Shown: positions 57,060-64,000 of the stretch, one piece after another
How the letters are laid out: each line of letters opens with the position of its first letter
How positions within the stretch are numbered: position 1 is the first letter of the stretch
From: JADJOY01 sp016713535 [NCBI: Deltaproteobacteria bacterium]
Lineage (GTDB): Bacteria > JADJOY01
NCBI GenBank assembly: GCA_016713535.1
Contig: JADJOY010000007.1
Coordinates: 62,001 to 126,000, forward strand
Length of the DNA stretch: 64,000 nucleotides
Direction of reading: 5' to 3'
The notes under the pieces: generated by a model
Told to the model about the DNA's origin: nothing
Database searches by the model: none
The model's input: the letters and a program-made list of their open reading frames with translations, nothing else
Program-made: the position numbers and the translations under genes

Positions 57060-58485
57060 ATGATCCGTCCCCGACACCGACCTGCGTTCGCCGGCCGAGC
57101 CGCCTCCACGCCACGCCGGCCGCCGAGCCTCGGCGCGTGTCTCGTCGCGAGCGCGGCGCTCGTGATCGGCGCGCTCGCGCTGGCGGCCCCGGCGCTGGCG
57201 TCCGGGGAGGCCAGCCACGTCGATCCGGTGGCGAACCTCGCGATCCAGCTCGTGGTGATCCTGTGGGCCGGCAAGCTGGGCGGCGAGCTCGCGATCCCGC
57301 GCCGGCCAGCCGGCGGTGCTCGGCGAGCTCGTCATCGGCATCGCGCTCGGCGCGCTCCCTCACCTGGGGATCGCCTGGCCGGCGACCCTGGCTCACGATC
57401 CGACGCTCGAGATGCTGGCGCGGCTCGGCGTGCTGATCCTCCTCTTCGAGGTCGGGCTCGAATCCACCGTCTCCCAGATGCTCGCGGTGGGCTGGACTTC
57501 ATTGCTGGTCGCCATCCTCGGCGTGATCGCTCCGTTCGCGCTCGGATGGGCCGTGAGCGCGTGGATGCTCCCCGAGGCCAGCCGCTACGTGCACGCGTTC
57601 ATCGGCGCCACGCTGTGCGCGACCAGCGTCGGCATCACGGCGCGGGTGCTCCAGGACATGGGCGCGTCGCAGAGTCGCGAGGCGCGCGTGATCCTGGGCG
57701 CGGCGGTGATCGACGACGTGCTGGGCCTGGTGATCCTCGCCGTGGTGAGCGGTGTGATCGTCGGCGCCGACGGCGGCGCGCCCATCACGCCGGTCGGCGT
57801 CGCGGCGATCGTCGGCAAGGCGGCGGCGTTCCTCGGCATCGCGCTCGCGCTCGGTGGTGTGTTGACCCCGCGGGCCTTCTCGCTCGCCTCGCGGCTGCGC
57901 TCGAAGGGGGTCCTGCTCGCGGCGGGCCTGACGTTCTGCTTCTTGCTCTCGTGGCTCTCGGCGGAGATCGGGCTGGCCGCGATCGTCGGCGCGTTCGCCG
58001 CGGGGCTGATCCTCGAGAACGTCCACTACCGCGACTTCGTCGATCGCGGCGAGCACGAGCTCGAGGAGCTGGTCCACCCCATCGCGAGCTTTCTGGTGCC
58101 GATCTTCTTCGTGCTGATGGGGATGCGCGCCGACGTCACCGCGTTCGCCGACCCTGCCGTGCTGGGGCTCGCGGCCGCGCTCACCGTCGTGGCGATCCTC
58201 GGCAAGCAGGCGTGCGCCCTCGGCGCTCTCGGCCAGGGCCTCGACAGCTTGTCGGTCGGGATCGGCATGATCCCCCGTGGGGAAGTGGGGCTGATCTTCG
58301 CGAACATCGGGCTCTCGCTCACCGTCGCCGGCAGCGCGATCGTGTCGCCACCGGTGTACTCGGCGCTCGTGGTGATGGTGGTGGTCACCACCCTCGCCAC
58401 CCCACCCGCGCTGCGCTGGAGCCTGGGCCGCAGCACGCGGGCCAGGGCCGCGGCCGCGGAGGCATCCCCGCCCGCGCCTGCGTGA
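57060..58485 (+). CDS. CPA2-family cation/proton antiporter (KefB-like), one frameshift
   Basis: About 475 residues from ATG 57060, starting with a signal-like segment (LVASAALVIGALALAAPALA). The first membrane helix is LAIQLVVILWAGKLGGELA. At about 57,295-57,299 an extra C breaks the frame; removing it gives AIRAGQPAVLGELVIGIALG, the family's signature second segment. A caller may wrongly start at GTG 57316. Further helices include LGVLILLFEVGLESTVSQML, the ion-binding region GAAVIDDVLGLVILAV (two Asp) and IVGAFAAGLILEN. It exchanges Na+ or K+ for protons. No RCK domain follows, unlike KefB; the ClC gene 22 bases downstream is probably in the same operon. Confidence 0.88.
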
Positions 58486-58507
58486 TCTCCGTCCCGAGGG
58501 CCACGCC

Positions 58508-60589
58508 ATGTCCCGCCGCGTCCAGCACTTCGATCACACCCCGATCCTGATGGTGCTGCTGCCGTGTCTGGTGGGCGTGCTCACGGCCGGCGCGGCGATC
58601 GCGTTCGTGTACCTGATCGCCGGGGTCCAGTGGCTGGCGATCGGCTCGACCGACCTGCCGCTCAAGGTGCTCCATCAGGTGCCGACCTGGCGGGTGCTGA
58701 TCGCGCCGATGCTGGGCGGGCTCGTGGTGGGCCCGCTGGTGCGCTACCTCGCGCCCGAGGCGCAGGGGCACGGCGTGCCCGAGGTGATCGAGGCCGTCAC
58801 GATCCGCGGCGGTGTGATCCGCGGCCGTGTGGCGACGGTGAAGTCGCTGGCCTCCGCGCTCACCATCGGCAGCGGCGGCTCGGTGGGCCGCGAGGGTCCG
58901 ATCGTGCAGATCGGAGCGGCGGTCGGCTCGGTGGTGGCGCAGGCGCTCAAGCTTCCGCCCGCATCGACGCGCACCCTCGCCGCGTGTGGAGCGGCGGGCG
59001 GGATCGCCGCGGCGTTCAACGCGCCGATCGCGGGGGCGTTCTTCGCGCTCGAGGTGATCACCGGCAACTTCGCGATGCCGTCGTTCGGCCCGGTGATCCT
59101 GTCGTCGGTGATGGCCACGGTCGTGTCGCGCGCCTACTTCGGCGACCACCCGGCCTTCGTCGTCCAGCCCTACGCGCTGCAGAGCATCTACGAGATCCCG
59201 CTCTACGTCGGGCTCGGGCTGGTGTGCGGGCTGGTCGCGGTGGTGTTCGTGCGCGTCATGAACTCGTTCGAGCACGGCGCAGCGCGAGTACCCGTGCCGC
59301 GCGAGTGGCGCCCGGCTCTCGGTGGTCTGATCCTCGGCGCCATGATCCTCGCCCTGCCCAACCTCTACGGGGTGGGTTACGTGACGATGGACGGCGCGCT
59401 CAGCGGCAGCCTGACCTGGACGCTGCTCGCGGTGCTGCTACCGGCCAAGATCATCGCCACCAGCCTGACGCTCGCGAGCGGCGGGTCGGGCGGCGTCTTT
59501 CTCCCCGCGCTCTACCTGGGAGCGATCGCGGGCGGGCTCTACGGAAAGCTCGTTCAGCACCTGCTTCCGACGGTCACCGCGGGATCGGGCGCCTACGCGC
59601 TGGTCGGCATGGCGGGCGTGCTCTCCGCCGCCACGCACTCGCCGCTCACGGCGCTCCTGCTGCTCTTCGAGATGAGCGGTGACTACAAGATCATCCTGCC
59701 GGTGATGCTGGTGGTCACCCTCGCCACCTCGGTGGCGCGCTCCCTCGAGCGCGAGTCGCTCTACTCGAACGCGCTGGTCCAGCGCGGCGTCAAGCTCCAC
59801 CGCCGCGAGGACGTGATCATGCGCAGCCACACCGTCGGCGAGGTGATGCGCCCGGTGGACTTCACGCTGCGCGAGTCGGCGCCGATCGGGGACGTGATCG
59901 CCGCCTTTCTCACCCGCGGGCTGGTGCGCGCCTACGTCGTCGACGACGCCGAGAAGCTGGTCGGCGAGGTCTCCATCCTCGACATCCAGGACCCCGAGGT
60001 GCGGGCGCTCGGCGACCTCGTGAACGCCCGCGACCTCGCGCGCTCCGAGGCGCGCGCGATCCGCAGCACCGACACGCTCGCCGACACCCTCGACGAGCTG
60101 GTGTGGGAAGAGCGCGACGAGCTGCCCGCCGTCGACAGCGGCGGCAAGCTCGTGGGCGTGGTGTCGCGCCGCGACGTGCTGCGCGTTTACACGAACGAGC
60201 TGCTCACCGAGGACTTCCTGGGGATCGCCGACCACGCGTCCGATGGCCTCGGAGTGGGCCGTCCGAAGGTGGCCAGCCAGGTCCACCTCCACCCCGGCCT
60301 GGTCACCGAGCGGGTCCCCGTTCCCCAGGCCATGGCGGGACTGTCGCTGCGTGACGCCGACCTGCGCGCGTCGCACGGCCTGACGGTGGTCGCGGTGCGC
60401 AGGACCGGCGAGAGCGTCGAGCGCGTACCGGATCCGACCGCGCCGCTTCGTGCCGGGGACCTTCTCGTCGTGGTGGGCACCCTCGACCACATCGACCGCT
60501 TCCGCGCCACGAGGTCCGCGGCGCCGCCGGCAGCCGGTCCGTCGCCCGGGGCTCCCCCCGCGGCCACCTCTCCCGAGCGGAGCACGTGA
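58508..60589 (+). CDS. ClC-family chloride channel with CBS and TrkA-C-like domains
   Basis: 693 residues from ATG 58508. Membrane core (about residues 10-430): GHGVPEVIEAV, GSGGSVGREGPIVQIGA with the gating Glu, FNAPIAGAFFALEVITG and ASGGSGGVFLPALY. At the site of the internal proton-transfer Glu of the E. coli transporter (EE), the sequence reads EV, the pattern of channel-type members, so passive chloride conductance is more likely than H+/Cl- exchange. Residues 445-565 contain a CBS pair (VGEVMRPVDFTLRESAPIGDV, VGVVSRRDVLRVY), which commonly bind nucleotides. Residues 590-675 resemble a TrkA-C/RCK-C domain (ELLTEDF, GDLLVVVGTLDHIDRF). It sits between an antiporter and a trehalose-synthesis gene, consistent with osmotic adaptation. 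Confidence 0.92.
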   Translation: MSRRVQHFDHTPILMVLLPCLVGVLTAGAAIAFVYLIAGVQWLAIGSTDLPLKVLHQVPTWRVLIAPMLGGLVVGPLVRYLAPEAQGHGVPEVIEAVTIRGGVIRGRVATVKSLASALTIGSGGSVGREGPIVQIGAAVGSVVAQALKLPPASTRTLAACGAAGGIAAAFNAPIAGAFFALEVITGNFAMPSFGPVILSSVMATVVSRAYFGDHPAFVVQPYALQSIYEIPLYVGLGLVCGLVAVVFVRVMNSFEHGAARVPVPREWRPALGGLILGAMILALPNLYGVGYVTMDGALSGSLTWTLLAVLLPAKIIATSLTLASGGSGGVFLPALYLGAIAGGLYGKLVQHLLPTVTAGSGAYALVGMAGVLSAATHSPLTALLLLFEMSGDYKIILPVMLVVTLATSVARSLERESLYSNALVQRGVKLHRREDVIMRSHTVGEVMRPVDFTLRESAPIGDVIAAFLTRGLVRAYVVDDAEKLVGEVSILDIQDPEVRALGDLVNARDLARSEARAIRSTDTLADTLDELVWEERDELPAVDSGGKLVGVVSRRDVLRVYTNELLTEDFLGIADHASDGLGVGRPKVASQVHLHPGLVTERVPVPQAMAGLSLRDADLRASHGLTVVAVRRTGESVERVPDPTAPLRAGDLLVVVGTLDHIDRFRATRSAAPPAAGPSPGAPPAATSPERST

Positions 60590-60590
60590 C

Positions 60591-62783
60591 GTGTCTCGGC
60601 TCCTGATCGTGTCCAACCGGCTACCGGTCAGCGTGTCCGTCAACCGGGGCCGGGTCGCGCTCGGGCGCAGCACGGGCGGGCTCGCTACCGGACTCGAGCG
60701 GGTGCACCGCGACGGCGACTCGCTCTGGATCGGATGGCCGGGAACCCAGGGCTCGTTGGGCGCCGAGCTGGACGCTTCGATGCACGCGCGCATGGCCGCG
60801 CGGCGCTTGGTCCCGGTGCACCTCGAGCCCGAGGAGGTCAGCAGGTTCTACGAAGGTTTTGCCAACGAGGTGCTGTGGCCGAGCTTCCATTATCTCCTCG
60901 ATCGAGTGCCCATCGAGATCCAGGACTGGCAGCTCTACGAGCAGATCAACGACCGGTTCGCGGAGGTGATCGCCCGCCATCACCGACCCGGCGACCTGGT
61001 GTGGATCCACGACTACCACCTGATGCGGCTGCCGGCGCTGCTGCGCGCGCGCGTCCCCTCCGCGCGGATCGGCTTCTTCCTCCACATCCCCTTCCCGCCC
61101 AGCGATCTGTTCCGCACCCTGCCCGGCCGGCGCCCGCTGCTCGAAGGCATCCTCGGCGCGGACCTGGTCGGGTTTCACACGGCGGGCTACCTGCGCCACT
61201 TCGCCGCCTCCACCCTCAGGATCCTCGGCCTGCCGGTGGAGATCGACCGGGTCGAGGTCGGGGGCCGGACGGTGCGGGTCGGCGTCTTCCCGATGAGCGT
61301 GGACGCCGCCCACTTCGCGGCCCTCGCGGCGACCCCGCGCGTCTCGAAAGACGCGGAAGCGCTGCGTGTCGATCCGCGATGTCAGATCCTGGTCGGCATC
61401 GATCGCCTGGACTACACGAAGGGCATCCCGCGGCGCTTGCTCGCGTTCGAGCGCCTCCTCGCGCGGCATCCGGAGCTTCACGGGCGCGTCCGGCTGGTGC
61501 AGGTCGCATCTCCGTCGCGCTCGGTGGTGCGCGCCTACCGCGAGTTCCGCGCCACCGTCGACAGGCTGATCGGTCGCATCCACGGCGCCTTCGCGACGCC
61601 GAGCTGGGCTCCGGTTCACTACATCCACCGGAGCTTCTCCGAACGACAGGTCGCGGCGCTCTACCGCGCGGCGGACGTGATGCTGGTCACACCCATCCGC
61701 GACGGCATGAACCTCGTGGCGAAAGAGTTCGTGGCAAGCCGCGTCGACGACGAAGGCGTCTTGGTGCTCAGCGAGTTCGCCGGCGCCGCGGACGAGCTGG
61801 CCGGAGCGCTGATGGTCAACCCGTACGACCTCGACGAGGCCGCCAACACGTTCCATCGCGCGCTCACCATGGCCCCGGAGGAACGCCAGCGCAGGATGAG
61901 GACGATGCGAGAGCACGTCGCGCGTCACGACGTGTATCGCTGGACTCGACGCTTCATCGAGGCGCTCGAGCGATCTTCGACCGTGACCTCGCTCACGGGT
62001 CCAGCCGACCTGCCCGGACCACCTGGCGCCGAAGCGCTCGCGTCCTTGCGCGAGGCCCGGCGGCTGGTGCTGCTGCTCGACTACGACGGGACGCTGGTTC
62101 CATTCGCGTCTCGCCCCGAGCTCGCCGGCCCGGATCCGGCGCTGCTCGACCTGCTGACGGCCCTGACGGCGCGCCCGGCGACCGAGGTGCACATCGTGAG
62201 CGGGCGGACCCGCGAGAGCTTGTCCGGATGGTTCGGACAGCTCGCGGCCCACCTCCACGCCGAGCACGGCCTCGCGTCGCGCTCGGCCGACGGTACGCGC
62301 TGGCGCTCGCTGGCCCTTCCCGACCTGAGCTGGCGGGAGCGTGTCGCGCCGATCCTCGCCCAGTTCGCGGAACGCACGCCGGGTGCGTTCGTCGAGCGCA
62401 AGGGTGCCGGGCTGGCCTGGCACTGGCGTGTCGCGGATCCGGAATTCGCCGCACACCAGGCGGACGAGCTGCGGCTCCACCTCTCGGAGCTGCTCTCCTC
62501 CAGCCCTGCCGCCGTACTGGTCGGTGACAAGGTCATCGAGGTGCGCCCGGTCGGCGTCAGCAAGGGACAGATCGTGGGTCCCATCGCCGAACGCGTCCCC
62601 GAGGGAACCGCGTGGGTCGCGATCGGCGACGACACCACCGACGAGGAGCTGTTCGCGGCGCTGCCCGAGGGTGGGATCGCGATCCACGTCGGCTCGAGAC
62701 CGAGCCGCGCTCGCTACCGGCTGAGCGACGTCGCCGCGGTGCGGGCCCTGCTCGCGAGCCTCGTCCCGACCGTCCCGACCTGA
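60591..62783 (+). CDS. Bifunctional trehalose-6-phosphate synthase/phosphatase (OtsA-OtsB fusion)
   Basis: 730 residues from GTG 60591, one base after the ClC stop. Residues 1-470 are the GT20 synthase making trehalose-6-phosphate from UDP-glucose and glucose-6-phosphate: [61 protein letters not shown]. Residues 495-725 are the HAD-type phosphatase: [69 protein letters not shown], with the catalytic Asp pair (DYDGT). Fusing the steps channels the intermediate. Trehalose protects cells in osmotic stress and desiccation, matching the adjacent ion transporters. Confidence 0.95.
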   Translation: MSRLLIVSNRLPVSVSVNRGRVALGRSTGGLATGLERVHRDGDSLWIGWPGTQGSLGAELDASMHARMAARRLVPVHLEPEEVSRFYEGFANEVLWPSFHYLLDRVPIEIQDWQLYEQINDRFAEVIARHHRPGDLVWIHDYHLMRLPALLRARVPSARIGFFLHIPFPPSDLFRTLPGRRPLLEGILGADLVGFHTAGYLRHFAASTLRILGLPVEIDRVEVGGRTVRVGVFPMSVDAAHFAALAATPRVSKDAEALRVDPRCQILVGIDRLDYTKGIPRRLLAFERLLARHPELHGRVRLVQVASPSRSVVRAYREFRATVDRLIGRIHGAFATPSWAPVHYIHRSFSERQVAALYRAADVMLVTPIRDGMNLVAKEFVASRVDDEGVLVLSEFAGAADELAGALMVNPYDLDEAANTFHRALTMAPEERQRRMRTMREHVARHDVYRWTRRFIEALERSSTVTSLTGPADLPGPPGAEALASLREARRLVLLLDYDGTLVPFASRPELAGPDPALLDLLTALTARPATEVHIVSGRTRESLSGWFGQLAAHLHAEHGLASRSADGTRWRSLALPDLSWRERVAPILAQFAERTPGAFVERKGAGLAWHWRVADPEFAAHQADELRLHLSELLSSSPAAVLVGDKVIEVRPVGVSKGQIVGPIAERVPEGTAWVAIGDDTTDEELFAALPEGGIAIHVGSRPSRARYRLSDVAAVRALLASLVPTVPT

Positions 62784-62804
62784 CCTCGCGCGAGCGTCAC
62801 ACGC

Positions 62805-64000
62805 TCATCGGCCCCCGCCGGGGAACCGCAGGCTCGCGTGCGAGGCGGACTCGAGTGCCCCGACGAGCGCGCGCGCCTCGGGGTCGGCGTCGGTGCCGCG
62901 CATCCGCAGCGCCAGGCTGAGCGCGAACGGCAGATCGAGCGCGAGCCCCGCACGGCAGCGTTCGCGATGGCGCTCCGCGAAGTCGTGCGTCAGCCTGAGT
63001 GACCAGTTGCGCTCGGACACGGTGCCGGGGGTGTTGTAGGGCTCGCGCGCGCCGAAGAGATCGGTCCAGAAGAGCATCACGTTGCGCGCCGGGCTCGCGA
63101 GCAGCGAGGCGAAGAGCGCGTGCACCAGCGCACCGTCCGCCCGCGCGAGCCACACCGCGACCCGCGTCCGGTGCGCCGGCGCGAGCGCCAGCCGCGCCGA
63201 CAGGTCCGCGACCCACGGATCGCGGCGATCCGGAACGCTCCACTGCTCCACGGCGTTCCAGATCGGCGGCGTGTCGTGGTTGCCCAGCATCACCCAGTCC
63301 TCGGGATGCGCGTTCGCCACGTGGTAGACGTCGCCGGGGTCGCGGGGATCGGCCTTCTGTAACACCCGAAAGCGCCCCAGCCCGTGCCGGGCGAGCACCC
63401 GCGCCAGCGGGTGCGGCAGCGTGCTCAGCACCTCGCACACCAGGCTCGACGGCGCCCGTCCGTGCTCGCGCGCCACGGCCACGAGCGCGTCGAAGATCCC
63501 GGCAAAGCGCTCGATCTGTCGCCCGGAGAGCGCCACCACCCAGTCGTCGGCGAAGCGCGCCCTCGCCGGATCGGGGTTGAGATCGCCGCGCGCCACGCGG
63601 GCGAAGCGCGCCAGCGCCGGATGGTCGGGAAGATCGGGCGACTCGAAGAGCCGCGCGCCGTGCCGCACCGCGTGCAGCGCGTCTGGGTCGGCGGCGCGAT
63701 ACACCCACGGGCACACGTAGCCGTGGGGATGATCGATGCGCACGCCGTCGTGCTCGCCGAGCATCTTGCGGAACCGCGCGGTGAGCCAGGCGAGCGCGCC
63801 GCCGCCGCTCGCCCCTTCGTCGCCGACCTGATCGGGATCGAGCACCGGGTAGTTCCACGGCTGCCCGGCGGGAGTGGTGCGGCTCGGCGGTGCCCCGAGC
63901 CGGTAGCCGTCGAGGAGCTGCCGCCGCGCGGCCCACTCGTCACGCGGCGAGAAGCCGATCTGAAGATCGCCGAAGAGCGCGAGCCCGAGCGATCGCGCAT
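62805..64000 (-). CDS. malQ: 4-alpha-glucanotransferase (MalQ, GH77), 5' end beyond the right edge
   Basis: About 398 residues visible. It disproportionates alpha-1,4 glucans in maltodextrin and glycogen metabolism. Upstream residues LALFGDLQIGFSPRDEW and LGAPPSRTTPAGQPWNYPVLDPDQVGD show it continues past base 64,000. Catalytic residues: nucleophile Asp in VRIDHPHGYVCP, acid/base Glu in LVCEVLSTLPHPL, third Asp in MLGNHDTPP. GRFRVLQKA and YNTPGTVSERNWSLRLT are GH77 signatures. It converges on the trehalose gene with only 21 bases between stops, and both act on alpha-glucan and trehalose pools. Confidence 0.92.
   Translation of the reverse strand, partial: ARSLGLALFGDLQIGFSPRDEWAARRQLLDGYRLGAPPSRTTPAGQPWNYPVLDPDQVGDEGASGGGALAWLTARFRKMLGEHDGVRIDHPHGYVCPWVYRAADPDALHAVRHGARLFESPDLPDHPALARFARVARGDLNPDPARARFADDWVVALSGRQIERFAGIFDALVAVAREHGRAPSSLVCEVLSTLPHPLARVLARHGLGRFRVLQKADPRDPGDVYHVANAHPEDWVMLGNHDTPPIWNAVEQWSVPDRRDPWVADLSARLALAPAHRTRVAVWLARADGALVHALFASLLASPARNVMLFWTDLFGAREPYNTPGTVSERNWSLRLTHDFAERHRERCRAGLALDLPFALSLALRMRGTDADPEARALVGALESASHASLRFPGGGR

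Noticed and set aside
57316-58485. Antiporter starting at GTG 57316 as a truncated protein
   Set aside because: The first membrane helix and a signal-like N-terminus lie upstream in another frame and join perfectly if one extra C is removed near 57,297.

Overview
The window is very GC-rich DNA whose gene content suggests a Myxococcota-type deltaproteobacterium: four Hanks-type Ser/Thr kinases with unusual domain fusions, an enhancer-binding ATPase regulator, FadL barrels, thrombospondin type 3 repeats, large secreted lipoproteins and a 1,600-residue glutamate dehydrogenase. No rRNA, tRNA, CRISPR array, phage gene or transposase gene was seen. The assignment rests on family content only.

Layout. 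0-9.6 kb: edge-truncated TetR regulator, PilZ-kinase-receiver fusion, TonB-dependent receptor, EF-hand membrane protein, lipoprotein. 9.6-20.3 kb: kinase-HDOD-GAF fusion, two exported paralogues of equal length, and a glycosyltransferase cluster (GT4, GT4, GT2-GT4 fusion, and a convergent GT4). 20.7-28 kb: enhancer-binding regulator, then two FadL-type barrels flanking a CsgG-like lipoprotein. 28-31 kb: two Cys-rich lipoproteins in visibly lower-GC DNA. 31-42 kb: kinase-TPR-CsgG fusion, MFS exporter, zinc-ribbon kinase followed by a phosphoesterase and a PQQ-type sugar dehydrogenase, HEAT-repeat protein. 42-52.2 kb: NAD-glutamate dehydrogenase, DAHP synthase, creatininase-family hydrolase, HD-GYP regulator. 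52.4-56.7 kb: a minus-strand operon of C45-like lipoprotein, outer-membrane barrel and KAS III. 57-64 kb: CPA2 antiporter, ClC channel with CBS domains, fused trehalose-6-phosphate synthase/phosphatase, and converging MalQ, a probable ion and osmolyte block. Operons often use 4-base GTGA or ATGA stop/start overlaps.

The most unusual content is non-coding. Six intergenic arrays (7,998-9,564; 20,418-20,719; 33,674-34,625; 40,219-41,115; 46,938-48,966; 52,294-52,415), close to a tenth of the window, are built from a small set of hairpin modules. Six module types share one plan: a TGGAG foot (TGGAGC in two), a 7-bp stem that differs between types, and a six-base loop X-TCC-Y-T in which X and Y covary (G/C, A/T, C/G) beside an unpaired T. 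Two further types have a GTC or GAC triloop. Modules occur in both orientations. All six arrays sit at the 3' ends of genes, and none is in a divergent intergenic region. A GGAG foot, a bulged imperfect hairpin and head-to-tail or inverted tandem arrays recall REP/BIME elements and their RAYT transposases. That is an inference: no RAYT gene lies in the window.

Seven genes carry single-base frame breaks, mostly a missing base in a G/C-rich run. Because the downstream frames stay fully conserved, I read these mainly as sequence errors rather than pseudogenes.
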